From Albifimbria verrucaria (lineage: Eukaryota > Ascomycota > Sordariomycetes > Hypocreales > Stachybotryaceae): 64,000 bases of DNA. The stretch spans positions 6,014,001 to 6,078,000 of the forward strand of contig JAHREC010000018.1 of the NCBI GenBank assembly GCA_020081605.1, written 5' to 3'. Within the stretch, counting starts at the first letter, position 1. Every line of letters starts with the position of its first letter. Below, piece by piece: positions 49,619-62,623 of this stretch. The notes beneath the pieces were generated by a model. It made no database searches and was not told the origin of the DNA. It saw only the letters and a list, made by a program, of their open reading frames with translations. The translations under genes were made by a program, and so were the position numbers.

Positions 49619-52120
49619 ATGGGTTTTCTAAGCTTTTGAGCAGAAATACATCCAACGACCAAAAGTCCATCAAATCTCAGGCATATCACGCAACAGTCGC
49701 TGCTGTGCCCCTGTTCGAGGTAGGTGATGACAGAACTCGTGGTTATGTTAGATTGCTCATAGTTATCTAGGAAGCTATCCCCTCGCTGGTAACTCGTCTA
49801 CTGACGCCTTACAGAGGGCGGTCAGGAAGTTCAGCAACACCGAGGTGCCGACGAGTGCGCCCGAACCATGGCTCCCACCCCTAGCTTCCGTCGACCACGG
49901 GCAACCAGTGATGCTCGCCCCAGCACTGCCAAGCTCGAGACAAACGAAGACTTCTCGGTCAGACCGAAATCAGCCGGCCGGAATTCACGATACTTCAGCG
50001 GAAATGGCCCGCCTTACCTGCTGAATCACCCGCTGCGTAAGCAGACATATCAAGACCCTATTGAACCAGTACCTCCTGTGCCTCCAGTTGCCGATCTAGT
50101 ACGCAGGCCTGGCTATGTGGATATTCTTGATGCACAGAGCGACCTGAAGCCGTCTAATTTCCGCGCTCGTATAGAGGCAACCGGAGTCCGAGACTATGGC
50201 GAGGATGTGGCCGAACGAAACATTGGAGGAGGTATCCTGCTGGCTCCAAGCCCTGCTGTGCGGGAACTGAGGACAGGCGTGGCCTCAAGGGCATCCTCGG
50301 TACCACCAAAGAGCTCAAATCCGAAACGACTATCCGGAGTGGCATACACTCCGTCCACTCTTTCAGATGATTCGGACCACAGTGCACCTGCGCCTGTGAT
50401 AGCTACTGGGTCGGAAGCAAAGAAGAAACTCGCTACTCGACGGCGAAGAAGCCAGAGGCTTGGGAAGAAATCAGCCGTCACTAGCCCAACAACGTCAAGC
50501 AGGGCTTCATCTCACGCTCGTTTGTATCGGTCCGCACCTGGTGGTAGTCAAACAAGCCTTGTCTTAGAAGACAAGTCTTCTTCTCTGCACAAAAGGTCAA
50601 AGACTGCCGACTTGGACGTGCGCGTGGCCGCACGACGCATATCAACTTCAACGCTCCCGTCAACTACACCAACCGCTCGGCCGAAGCCGCGGCCTTTGAG
50701 CCTCTACCCTAATACTTCAAGCCAGAGTTATGACGAGGAGCGACACCGCCGTCTGTGCCCCGTTACAGACACCAACCAACGTCGTCTGTTGACGTGCAGC
50801 GGAACAAATTCACCAAGAACGCACCTGTGGCCACAACTCGTAGCCAAAGAAGAGCTTCTTCGGTTGATGTCAACATGGATAACTTCCTATCACGGCTCAA
50901 CACTGAGAGCCGACTTTGGGACAGCAGCTCCGATGACGAGGAATCTTATTTTCCTTCCAAAAGTCTCCCAGCAAGCCGATCCGGAAGCCGACCAGCGAGC
51001 CGTGGCAACCATGCAACCGCCAACTATCATGGAAACAGAAATCTTGCATCGCCTGATCTTGGCAACTCAATGTCGTTTGAACCCGATCGGTCACGCTCAA
51101 GAGCGAAATCGCTCGGTGGCATACATATCCCTAGACGCCCTCAGCTCTACGATATTTCAGAACATATCCCAACGCGAGACTCGTCACTAGCACCGAAATC
51201 GTCTTCAACCACACTCACGACCATAATGTCAGCGGAATATTCCAACTACGCACCTTTCACTCGTCCTCAAAGCCAGCATACAGCAAACACATCCGTCGAT
51301 TACTCAGGAAAATCTACAAGTGCAAGCGACACCAGCCCGAGCCTGAAGAGCGGCGGCCGCCCTCCAAGCTCTGCGTACTACACGGCCATGGAGGATGATA
51401 TAAATACGGGCATGGTGAGGGAAACAAAGGCGAGAGAGGCTCCTATAATGGATCTCACGGATATGGTCGTTCGATCTCGTCGCGTCTTGACCAGTATGAA
51501 TACCCATCGTCGGAAGACTCTGATACAGACTCCTTCGTAGAGGCCACCCATAAGAAGCAACGAGATGGCGAAGCACTGCTATTTAGGTCAAATGGATACG
51601 GCGGCAAAGGTAACGATTTGCCAGGCCTCACAGAGATGCTGCACGGGATTGACATGGACGAGCCGGATTGGGAAAGGCATCTCTCAGTTCCCACCAACCA
51701 GGATTGGTATGTTGGGACAAGACTCCGGTCACCAGATGCGACCAAAGGCTGCGCATGCCATTCATGGACTCAGAGAGCGAGATTGAGACGGTATCAAACG
51801 CGTCATCATCAATCAACGAAGCCGAATTTGTATCCGATGTGGGAGAGGAGCAGGCCAAGGCCATCAAGCACATGAGGCTGTCGGCAATGGGAGGTGTTTT
51901 CCCCAAATTGGTGGGCAATGCCATTGACACAGGGCGCGTTTACGACCGTGGGACTGGTGCCCAAGACAGCATCAAGGCAGGCGACGAGTGGACGAACGTG
52001 GGGGCGGCAATGAAACTGCGCAAGGAGTTGAAGCGACAACAGAGGTCGCGCGAAAGAAGCCAGAGCTGCGGCAGGGGTGGTGCTGTGAGAGATGCAGAGC
52101 GTGGCAAATACCCGATCTGA
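49619..52120 (+). CDS. Large disordered Ser/Arg-rich fungal protein, function unknown
   Basis: I read one gene of about 818 residues. The start is MGFLSF at ATG 49619. Intron 49720-49770 leads into VRGSYPLAGNSS, a pattern I associate with a family of uncharacterised filamentous-fungal proteins. Most of the chain is low-complexity Ser/Arg/Pro, with repeated motifs such as SRPASRG and SSVDV. A better conserved acidic block comes near the C-terminus: LPGLTEMLHGIDMDEPDWERHL and FMDSESEIETVSNASSS. Six one-base deficits are needed (49634-49637, 49708-49711, 49866-49867, near 50740, 51419-51421, 51744-51746), the most of any gene here. Without correction one would start at 49868. The count makes true decay worth considering, but content stays protein-like across every break. 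Phosphoregulation or a septal/cortical role would be speculation. Confidence 0.58.
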
Positions 52121-52825
52121 GTCTGAGCTTTGGGGACGTCGAAGGGTCCATCCCTACGTCATCGTCTGCAATGACGAGAAGATTTTCTTGGCGTTTCTCA
52201 GGGATTGATTGGGAGTGCAACTGGATAGGGCACATGGATATAGCGCGGAGTTTTTGTGACAGGGTATTTGGTTAGGTAGCCAGGGTTCAAGTTACTCTTG
52301 TAATCATAATGAGAACGAAGGATCATCTTCTCAACGCATACGAGCTACAAGGCCACACTGTGACGTCGATGGGTGCTGATATCCTGTAAGCGTCATGTCA
52401 CGTATAGGTATGAGATGGTACTGATTTTTGGTTCGAATGATTGATTCATTATGGACCTCTCTGTTCGCGAGGAATATGTCCTCGAGAGATGAAGCTATTT
52501 AGACATGGGAAGTTGTGCCTAGGCATCAACCTCGAAAAGGAGTAGCAAATAAAATGAGATATATAGCATATGGATATACCCAATCAGGAGATCACGTCCC
52601 GTCTAAAACCATTCCCAAACTCCTCATGAAACCTGAACCCAAAGAAAATGATGTCGCCAGCCCTGTCATCGCATCGGTTCGTACCCATGCTTTCCATGTC
52701 GTGATATATCCTCCGCTGCCCAACCCTTTTGACGATACTGTCGAGTGGTGATGACCGGATAAAAAGAAACTAATTAGGTATGGAAGTTTCGATTTAAACG
52801 GGGACGTAAGGAGGAGGGTCAATGG
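52121..52825. other. 3' flanks of two convergent genes
   Basis: About 700 AT-leaning bases between the disordered-protein gene and the carrier-protein gene, which point at each other. No coding block was recognised. Confidence 0.45.
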
Positions 52826-53479
52826 TCAAGCTAGCCTGGTGGCCCTCTGTGGGAATCTGTCCGGCGCCGGGGCGGGGCCGTCTTGGTTGGCGACAGTGTC
52901 GGCGAGCTTGTTGAGGGACTCGCACTGCAGCAGGTCGAGGACGTGGAAGGCAACGCCTTGCTCCATGGAGCGGGCCATGACCTCGATGGCGGTGATCGAG
53001 TCGCCGCCGAGCTGGGCGAAGGACTTGTCCATGTCGACGTCCTCGGGGGCCAGGCGCAGGGTGTAAGTGACGACACGGCGGATCTTGTCGGCGATGGTGT
53101 TAGAGCCGGCGGTAGGCGAGGGTGGTACGTCCTCGTCACCGGTCAGGAGCTGGTTGCGCAGACGCACCTCATCGACGGCAGAGGGGTCGATGGCAGAGAC
53201 AGGAAGGCCGGCGAGAATGGACCAGGCCTTGGGGACAAGGGACTTGTGGCCGAGCTCGCCCATCTTCTTGCGCAGGGCCTTGCGGGCGCGGCCGACAACA
53301 ACAGCGTCGCCGTCGGAGGCAGAGGCGTCGGAGTCGAGAGCCAGGACAACGGTCCACTGGGCGTCGGGAGAGTCCAGGTCCGGAGCGAGGTTGACAATCT
53401 TGACCTGCTTGATGGCAGGGTCGGTGAGGAGCTGGGCCTCCATTTGGAGATTGAGCTCTTGGATTTGCGAGGCGTCCAT
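52826..53479 (-). CDS. Stand-alone NRPS-type carrier (thiolation) domain protein
   Basis: A 217-residue protein from ATG 53479 (MDASQIQELN) with no intron and no clear break. Residues about 140-200 form a peptidyl-carrier domain: VDMDKSFAQLGGDSITAIEVMARS, where the Ser of GGDS is the phosphopantetheine attachment site. Upstream, SLVPKAWSILAGLP followed by DEVRLRNQLL resembles the C-terminal end of an adenylation domain and its linker, but no adenylation core is present. No condensation, reductase or thioesterase domain follows and no synthetase lies in the window. Coding DNA is markedly GC-rich (about 53000-53480). It could supply a carrier in trans or be a surviving piece of an NRPS-like gene. 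One extra C near 52851-52853 would give a different 3' end running past 52826; unresolved. Confidence 0.7.
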   Translation of the reverse strand: MDASQIQELNLQMEAQLLTDPAIKQVKIVNLAPDLDSPDAQWTVVLALDSDASASDGDAVVVGRARKALRKKMGELGHKSLVPKAWSILAGLPVSAIDPSAVDEVRLRNQLLTGDEDVPPSPTAGSNTIADKIRRVVTYTLRLAPEDVDMDKSFAQLGGDSITAIEVMARSMEQGVAFHVLDLLQCESLNKLADTVANQDGPAPAPDRFPQRATRLA

Positions 53480-56400
53480 TGTATGTATGTGTGTGTAAGT
53501 GAAGTTACGAGTTGGTGTAATAGTTGTGTGAGTTGTAAAATACAAAAAGAGGTTGCGATGTAGTTCCTCTTTATAACAGTTGTATAACTGTTGATTGTAA
53601 TCAAGTCAAGATGGTTTGGAAAGTAAGACTCAAGAACATAACCAAACCGGCGTCCGAGGGGACCAGATATATAATGACACAAACACAGTGAGATAACGGC
53701 AACACAGAGTCATGGTCATGTTACGTGCTCCCTCCACACCCACTCCCCGTCCCAGTCCCAGTCCCAGTCCACTGGCCGCCAAGTTTTCCCTTGTTCCCGG
53801 GTCCCGGACGGCGCAGACACGGACGACTTGACCAAATAGGGAATTCGCTGTACTGATGTACTTTCGATCAGGGCCTCGCTTTCAACCACCAGAGGGGCGA
53901 GGAGCGGGGCGGTTAGCAGACCAGGGGTTCTTGTTTTTGTTTCCCGCTACGGAGTACAGAGGCCCAACAACTAACTGAGCCACAGAGACGACGCTGGGCA
54001 AGTTGGCCTGTTGGTCGAAAGGGTCCTGTCTTGCTCCACCTTGGGCTCAGTAACTGGTGCTGGCTGTGTTCGTCCCTGTTTCGTGACGCTGTCGTCTAAC
54101 ACGGTCATCCCCCAGTCTTGGCCTTGACTCGCTGTTCTCATGGCTCGTCTCTCTCTCTCTCCACATGACTGACAAATTGAGCCAGTCACGGAACAACACT
54201 GCCTCGGCAGAGTTATTTCGGAGATGGCTAAAGGCCTGCATTTGCTTTTGGCTGCGAAAGGAAATCAGAAGTCTCTCCCTCGTCCGTACCCGGACTGAAG
54301 CATAGCGACGTTTCAACCTGCTGTTTGAAAGCCCGAACCCCGACCGCTAAGCGGACAGGTTCAGGTCTCCGGTTAGCTGCGTGTTCAGGCGGCGCAGCGC
54401 CCGTCCAGCCGATCCTATTGTAGGGCGCCACAGTGAATCCGCTTCCCGTGACGGCACGGGAAGGGCTGGGTTAAGCCGTCGAGACGCAAAGCCAGCCTTG
54501 TAAATGCGCTAAAAAATAAAACAAAAGGAATCATTGTGTATTGATCCCTCTTACTGGATAATGAACCTGACGTGGGATTGCGCTGAAGGAATCTGCTCAA
54601 TGTACTGCCCGGGCATTTCTATGTCAGAATTAAGGCTGCTTCGTCCAAACCAGAGTGTTTATTTCCGAGTCACTGCATGCCGCTATTGTCAAGTGACACC
54701 ATGGGTCAGACACGGGGAGCACAGAACCATAGCAAGGTGTGCCGGGGCTACGATTACTGCAGGTATACGACGTGGTGTGAAGATGGTAGGACACTATCAA
54801 TCAATATCACCTAGAAGTCCTCTTGCCCGAGAAGTACCCTTTAGGAGCTGCTCTTGATACAATAGCTTCGAGAGCATAAGCACTGTGCATCCTCAGAATC
54901 ATGATCTCTGTGAATGAACATGGTTATCAACACCCCCAATTTACACGACATTTTCCTCTTCAAGCACCCTTGATGCCAGAATCAAGACATTCAACTGACT
55001 TCAATGGATCAGACTAAAGCGGCTATCAACATCCCAGTTTGTAGTAGCATTCTCCCAGAACAAACTGGTGCCTGCTCATGCCCTCAGCACCCCTACCCCA
55101 AGCCACGCACGCATCGAGACCCCCAACCCACACGCGAGAGGAGCCCAGACGCACCGATGACGCCAATACAGCGCTCAGAAAGGGCAAAGCGACGCGCTGC
55201 CGCCCCGAAAAGAAAGAAAAAAGTCGAGGCGACAGGGGTTGCCCCAACTTGCCGAGGTGGCCAAAGCGATTGGAAGAGCAAGGGTCCAGAACCCACCACA
55301 CATGCCTGGGGACCACACACAGCAATGGAGGAAACGACCGTTTCCCGAGGCTCCCGTCCCGTGTGACTGGCTCTCGCTGAATCTTAGGCGTTGGCCCAGG
55401 CTCCAGCCAAGGTTCGGAGCCGCGCGCTGGGAAGAGCTTTCTCGCACCAAGCTCGGGCTTTCCTGCTGGACCCTGTTTTCTTATTCTGCCATCTGAGCCA
55501 ACGAGCGTGAGAGGTGCGTACAGCCTCTGGATGGCAGTGCAAGGAAAAACAAACCGAGGTCTTGTGGCTCAGTCAGGCAATTAGAGGTTCTCACCCAACA
55601 ATCAAGAAAAAGCAGATACCCTTGGCAAAGCGCACATGGCACATGTGCGCAGCCAGGTAGCCCCATTCTTCAAGATCCCTTGACCGTTAATTACCCAGCC
55701 CTGTGGACATGCTTCAGAAACAAGGCGATACGGTTTCGCCACATCGTAACTGTTCGCTGGCTTTCTCCACAGTCTTTGCCAATCTTCATCATCATATTTT
55801 TCTCTCAGGGTCCCTTTTCCTGTAAAGTGAAATGCCAAGCGAAGACGATGAAAAAACTTCTTGTAATGATTGTCAAGCGAACGGCAATTATCCGGACTGG
55901 GTAGTAGACGAAAGATGAAGTCATCGAACAACTCACTTACAACGATGCTCCTTGTCACGCTTGGTCAATCGTCACCACAAGCAGCATCGCGTCTTTACAG
56001 ACCGGTCAACCACCTAAGCTAGACATTTGCTTTTTCTGCTTTGTGCTTTACTGGCCCAGGCCCCTTCTAACCATCGTCGTCGCAAGTGCCGACAATGGGA
56101 CGCATTGACAAACTAGGTGTTGTCGCCACGCGGCAACCTCCCTTCACCCCCATGCAACGTCATGTCTCTCCAGCCACAATGCGATGAAAAATCGAATGTT
56201 CCGGCCATCGACGAATGATCGATCTCTTTGCCGCCCAAGCCGGCCGGTCGGCATGAGCCCGACATATTCCAGACCGTCGCCGTCTTGCGCAGAGCATAGC
56301 TGAAAGCCATCGGATAGCTGCCCCGATTAGGATATAACGCAGCAGGCGGATATTGTCTGGTGAATAGGTCTCGCCTGAGCCGGATATGCAAGTGCCTGAC

Positions 56401-57781
56401 TTGGGACCGGCCTCGCACGTACTGCTACGTGACAGTGTTTATTCTCGTTTCCCTGAATCGCATTCTCGGCCGCTGTGGCTCGGACGCGGACGCAGCCTAC
56501 ACCCAGCAGGATCGATCCGCAATCTCCGCTGTGATTGGCACCAAGTCCGCTCGCCCAAGGGCTGTACCGGCAGGATACGGGGCAGCTCTAGCCAGCCAGG
56601 GTCGTATTCTGCTGTGCTGTGCTGTGTACGCGCTTGCGTAAAGACGAACTCCCTGGTGGGTGCGAGGCTATTACCCGATTAGGAAAGAATATGTCTTCAA
56701 GTCTCTCGCTCGGTAACAACCACCAAGCCTCCACCATAGCCCGTTGATTGATAACACGGTTCCCACCGGTGCTCCGCTTCACGCGCTGCGCATTGAATGA
56801 TCTTCCGGCGGCGTTTACACGCGGCGCTAAACTACGGGGACTACGCCTCGATTTGTCGAGGAGTCACGAGACAGAAAGAATAAGAGCGGTTACAGTGAGG
56901 CTAGGTAGCAATCACGGCTCATGGTATGGTTGCTGGCCATTCCGGTAGTTGCTCGATGCAACAGTTCCATCACATTTATGGCCTCCCGCTAACCAACCGT
57001 CTCAGGTGGGTTCGATATCAGCAAATGATTCAAACAAATGGGCCCCGTCTCCTCATCCTCACCAAATCCCCTTCCAATCCCCACCGTCAAACCTCGGCCC
57101 TTCAGTCCACAACGGCGGTTCAGCGGATATTGGCCCCATTCCCCATAAAGCCCACTCGACGGTCCGGAGCTTTCTCCCAAACCCGTGCGTTAGCTATTCT
57201 CCCACGTGGGTCTGCCGTCCTGCAGCGTCAAGTTCTCAGATGAAGCCTAAATTGTCGAAACGGCTCCACGGAGCTTCTCTTGTCATTCCAATCTGGACCT
57301 CTTCTCCGATAGACGAGCCATCCCTGTTCAAATTCCCTTAGTTGTTGCATCTCGTGAATATTAGCAGAGCTTGGTATGAAGTGCTTCAATCTCGGCAGTC
57401 ACCCAATGTGGTAAATGAAGTGCATTTGGTGCTCCTCTGATAGAGACGTGTTACACACATCATCTCACCTCAAGCTGTTAACCATACCCAGTCCTTATTG
57501 TTTAAGGCGACAACAGACAAGGCCTTCGTACGTCATACCCTTTTTAGCAAAAGAGTGTCGAGCACTCCTCTTTTGGTCTTTCAGGAGCCTTTTCCGGTCG
57601 CAAGACTGGGAACCTGGCCGTATGGGGACGTTTCAAGCAGACTTACGATGCCCCTTGAAACTGCCGCTCCCACTGCACAGCCGAGACAACTTCACGGCAC
57701 CAAACCTTCACTGCTTACACCTCGTCAAACTCCCCTCGTTCGCATTGACGGGGCTTTTTCAGATGGCTGTGCCATGATCCT
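53480..57781. other. 4.3-kb gene-poor interval
   Basis: The largest gap in the window. It has CAGTCC-type short tandem repeats (53748-53772), a CT microsatellite near 54150-54162 and a hairpin at 54442-54463. Open frames such as 55004-55366 are basic, irregular and overlap others on both strands; I do not accept them. It may contain the carrier gene's promoter and the Dicer 3' flank plus decayed sequence. No transposon ends or RNA genes were recognised. Confidence 0.4.
54442..54463. repeat. Perfect 9-bp inverted repeat with 4-base loop
   Basis: CTTCCCGTG and CACGGGAAG flank the loop ACGG. The stem is perfect and GC-rich. It stands alone in non-coding DNA, so a terminator-like, structural or chance origin are all possible. 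Confidence 0.5.
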
Positions 57782-60700
57782 CTAGCTTCTCATCAGATAC
57801 AGCACCCTGACAACTACACCCTGTTTCCCTTTGTAATCCTCCTTACTCCATTCCTCAATCTTTGCCAATGCCTTCTTGGCAACTCGAACCTTACCATAAC
57901 GCCCACTCTTGGCCACTTCATGGAAAATGACCTTCTCATGCACCATCAACGCGCACACCACATCGCTTTCGGTTACAGCTGCCAGTCCTTCCTCTGCAGG
58001 GCATGGGACATTCGTAGCGCAAAGCCTCCAACGTGTACATCCCATCTCGCCCAGCACTCGAGCCAGGTATGTAACCGGGTGCTTGTGGGCGAATGTGTCA
58101 TAAAGTTTCATGTCGATAAAGTATGGCAGGATGAACTTCTCAAAGAATGTCTGGACCACGGCGTAGCTGTATTTGGAATCGACAAACATGGCTCCTACAA
58201 GAGCTTCAACCATGTCCGACAAGGCCTTTGGCGGCTGTGGCGCATTTACCCAAAAGTCTTTGCGAGGCGCATCACCTGTCGTTTCTTCGTTCTGTGAGGT
58301 TTTCTCAGCAAGCTCCAAGTCAGTGATATATTGTGATATCTGTCCATTGAGCGCCGAAGTGCTCCGCAGTAAGTGTTTGTGAAGGCCGAGCTTCACGCAA
58401 AGGCAGCCCAGAAACTGATTCGAGGCGATTGCCATCTTGTGTTCAGTCAACCACTGTGGATCAGCCTTAGGGAATTTCTTGAAGAGGTAATCGACAATGG
58501 CCATATCCAGCAGAGCATCTCCTAAGAACTCAAGTCGTTGATAGTGTGGAATGGATTCATACGAGTACGACGGATGCTTGAATGCGCTGCGGAGGAGAGG
58601 CGGTGATTCGAATCGATACCCTGTACTCTGAGCAATCTGATCAACGGCATTTCTCTGTGCTGCAGTCGCAGGCTCCAAATGCCACTCGGGAACTTTGAAG
58701 TTTTCGTAGTATTCCTTGAAAGTCAGCATTTCATGCTTCTTGTTATTCACCATGCGTGTAACAGCTGTAACAGCCATGTCCATGTCGTCCATTTCGACTC
58801 CTCCCAAATACGCGGCCCCGATGAGTGCTTCGCAAACATCCGCAATGGACTTGTCGGCGAGCTTATGGTGCACCTCGAGTTTTGGGGCCTTGCCTTTGCG
58901 CAGTTTTAAGTTCGGGTACCACGTTCGCCGATCAAACGACTTGGAGCGAATATACTCATAAAGCTTTCGATCAACTGCGTGGTTGAACAAGTTCTGATTG
59001 CAAATCATGAGCATGCGTTCATCATGGTACTGCGACTCGTCAAAGTCAGGGATGAGGGTGAACAAAGAAATCGTCGTCGCCATCTTTAGAAAGCAGTCAC
59101 CAAGAAACTCCAATCTCTCGTAGTTACTTCCCATGCCTCCTTGAAAGTTCATCTGTTCCTCTCCATGCTCATCTGTATTATCGCTGTCCTTCGTCATTGC
59201 TTCAAGCGCCAGATTCGGGGCAATGTTCAGCTCAAGCAAAGCGCAGGCATCCAAGGCGATCAGCACCGAGTCGACCCGGTACAAGATTGCAGGCATTACT
59301 ATTGCCATAGCGACTATTTCAACGGAAAGCTATGCCTGTTAACAATTTTCTAGAACCAAGTATAGATGGAACTTACTGTGGATACCCTCAACGGCTCGAG
59401 AATGAGGTAGCAGGCTCTCGACTCTTCGACACCCTCATCTACTGCAAGTTCGTCCAGCAAATTTCTTCGTAAACCTAATAGCTCAGCATTTACAACAGGC
59501 TGGTCGTCCTTCCATACAGCGCGCTGCCGTGCTTTTGTCCACAGACTATTACTGTACTCCTTAATGGACTTATCGGAATCTCGGTAAGCCCGACCTTTTG
59601 GTTCCGGAACCCCATGTGGTGTGGGATCCGAGGGTTTAAGCTCTTTGTTTATCCCATGGATAAAGAATTTGCGGGATCCGTCCGAAGGGTCAACGACAAA
59701 CTTGTTGTAAAAGAATCCATCTTCCATCTCTCCGCATTCGAGATACTGACATTGCTGTGTTCGCTTAATAGCTTCCCAGTCCAGGACGGCTGGCGACCCA
59801 GCTATCACATCAGTATGAGATGTCGAACTAGGGCCTAGAAAGTAGGGCAAGTCAGTGGCTACAGCCTCGTAGTCCTTGCTGAATACGTCCGCAAATATGC
59901 GCAAAGTATAGCTTGCTAATGCCTCCACCTCTTCCGGTGTGAAGACTTTTTCAGTGCTGGAAGAGATGAGCCGAGCAATCTTGGCGCCTCCAACCCCGAA
60001 GAACAGCGGGATATCTGGTATACTCGGAAGCGGAGCTCGAGTCAATAGAACAATGGGCTTTGATGGCCCATCTAGAAATTCCGAGTTGCAAAATGCAATG
60101 ACAGTCTCAAAGAGCTGGTGAGGAGTCCGTGAGCACAGCTGCGACCAAATCTCAGGCCTCAAACGCATGAAATACTCAGACTGCTTGTGCGGACTAATTG
60201 CAAGGCGCGCATTCCTCATCGCATGAACTTTCTTGACATAGACGGGCTGAAAATGCTCATCAATGTATTTCTTGTTAATCAACTCAACGCAAGCCTCGAA
60301 TGCTGCAGAGCATCTCGCAAGCAGTTTGCTCTGTTGCGTAAAGCCGGAGATCAGCTTGATAGGGAAGCGTCCGGAAGAATAACGTCGGCAGCAAACTTCT
60401 TTCCAAAAGACGTAATAACATAATCAGCTGACAGATACTCGTTACCAGGATTTGGTAGAGACGTCACAAACTTGGCCAACACTTCCAGGCTATTCGCAAA
60501 GGTCAGCCGTGCACCAGTAGATGGCACCTCAAACGCCTTCTGGCCAAGTAGCTCGTAATTGGCGGCGGCGACAGCGTCAATTTGTTCTCCTTCATCGACT
60601 TTTCGATCAGCAGGCAAGGCACAGCAGAACTTGCGTAATGCTAAAGTGTCACGGGCAGCTTGTAGAAGACGCTTCTTGTGGATCATGTTGCCCTCTTCCA

Positions 60701-62623
60701 CCATGCTTATATACCGAGACTTATTTTGGCGTGCTCGACCCTTCGATTGAATGTACTGAATGACAGAGTTGTAAAGATCGAAGCGGATGATCAAGTCACA
60801 GGCAGGTATGTCGATGCCCTCTTCTGCGATCGGCGTAGCAAAGAGACAGTTCGTTTCGCCTTGTCGAAATTTGTATAACGCGTTGGCTTGGTCACGTATC
60901 GACATGTTTCCAAAGTTGAATAGGCCAGTTTGCGAGCCAACCTGTTCCATTAGAACATGTCTTGAATGATTCGATATGTAGTACACTTACCATGAATGAA
61001 GGTATCAACCCATGTATTTTCAGTCCTTGCTGCATAAACAGATCAGCCAGTAAGAATGCTGTTGACCTCTTCTCTACGAATACAATGCATCGACTCGTCC
61101 CCTTGCGGAAGGCATCGTCCAATATGTGCCATAACAAGATAACCTTCGACGACATTTGCGAAGGGTCGAGGGAGGCCGCAGGAGATGATACTCCTTAACA
61201 ATACGTTCAACCTCCTGTACAGTGTCGACCGCCATGCTTATCTCAGCATGACTGAACTGCGCACTCATCCCATGTGCTGTTCGAGCTTGGAGCTTAGGGA
61301 CCTCGGACTCGGTGATCTGGAGCTTCCAGTACCTGTCGGCACACCATGGCCCCAGCTCCGATGCAGCATCACGAGCAAAATCTAATCCTGGGCGGAACTG
61401 CGCGCTTCCCGAAACATGCTTAGAGATATCATTCCAAAGTTTGGTGTTTGCATCGAGAGGGTTGATAAGTTGGGGATATGTCTCGACGGTTTCGATCTGT
61501 AGTCGTCTTGTGAAATTCTCTTCGAGGACCTCATCCGATACAGTTGCAATCTCACTGCACAAAAGACTTTCGAGCTCGCTTGCCGTGGCACGTACATCCC
61601 TTGTCTGGGCATCAACAGGGGACGCCGTCATGCCAAGAATTCTCGGACGATCTTCAGCGGTTCTCTCACGAAGATAATGATGTTTGATGATCCTCGCATA
61701 GGGATGATTCTTCTTGGTATGGTGGGCCTCGTCGAAAATGAGCAGGTTGATTTGGTTGATGCGGATGTAGCCACTGTTGAGACAATCCAGCAGTATCTGC
61801 GCAGTGCAGACAATGACCATTTTGCTGTTGAACTGCTCGTCCCAGAACTCCTTGTTCTTGCCTGACCCGGAGATAGCTCCATGAAATTTGGCCATGGGAT
61901 ACTCGAGGTTTTCCTCAAGAACCTTGAACTGTTGCGCGCAGAGAGGTCCTTTGTCGACAAGGAAGAAGGCAATTTTCTTCGGCTTCCCGAGAGCCCTGTT
62001 TTCGAGCTCTTGTTCGACAATGTATCGCACGAGAAGGACGCCGATAAGAGTTTTGCCCGAGCCTGTAAAAGTGTCAGCCATAATCGACGCAAGGAAAAGT
62101 GCAGAAGCGATGGCGCACCAGTGTCAAGAACGACGATGATGTTCTTGTGTTTCGCTCGCTCAAACAAATCATTTTGATACTCGCGGGGCTTTGTGATGAT
62201 TCTCTTGTCAAGTCGAGCTTCTGTTGGTCGTCCGAGATTCTGAGAACTCCCCTTACCTGAAGCGATCTGACTTTGGTTCTCTTGGACCCAAGCTGCAAAC
62301 GCAGCTGTATCCAAACGCTTCTTCTCGGAGACGTTACGCGGGCGCTCTGGGCGAACGACAAAGCGATCGAGATCTTCTTCGTCTTCTTCTGCGTCTAGGT
62401 CTCGGTCATGGGTGTCGCCTTCGTTGTGGGGTTCTGATGTGGTTTTGATCCCGCTGCTGTCAGGGTCAGGTGGATTGTTTAAATCTAGCTGCATCATCGG
62501 GTGCAAGATGTCTTTCTGTACGACCTCTTCAACGTTACTTAACAGATCAGCCTCGTTTGGGTAGGAATAGGAGTTCCGGACAGCCTCAAAGGCTCCATCA
62601 AACGAGATAAGGTCTTCTTCCAT
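57782..62623 (-). CDS. dcl1: Dicer-like protein 1 (RNA silencing RNase III)
   Basis: A Dicer of about 1,563 residues that cuts double-stranded RNA into small RNAs. Exons are 62623-62119, 62062-60991, 60941-59377 and 59329-57782. The helicase P-loop (VLDTG/SGKT) is split by intron 1; DEAHH and GMTASPVDA follow, then the C-terminal helicase half with QSKGRARQ. A dimerisation domain starts near FCCALPAD. A PAZ-like region leads to RNase IIIa (ERLEFLGDCFLK; KSIADVCEALIGAAYL) and RNase IIIb (QRLEFLGDALLD; LSDMVEALVGAMF). The catalytic acidic residues are present in both. A short dsRNA-binding tail ends at TAG 57782-57784. G-runs 61172-61174 and 60362-60364 are one base short. The DEAHHTKKNHPYARII block favours DCL1 over DCL2. 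It could serve antiviral defence or quelling-type silencing. Confidence 0.92.

Noticed and set aside
55004..55366. 120-residue basic open frame
   Set aside because: Open on both strands in several frames, low-complexity charged content, no splice or domain support.
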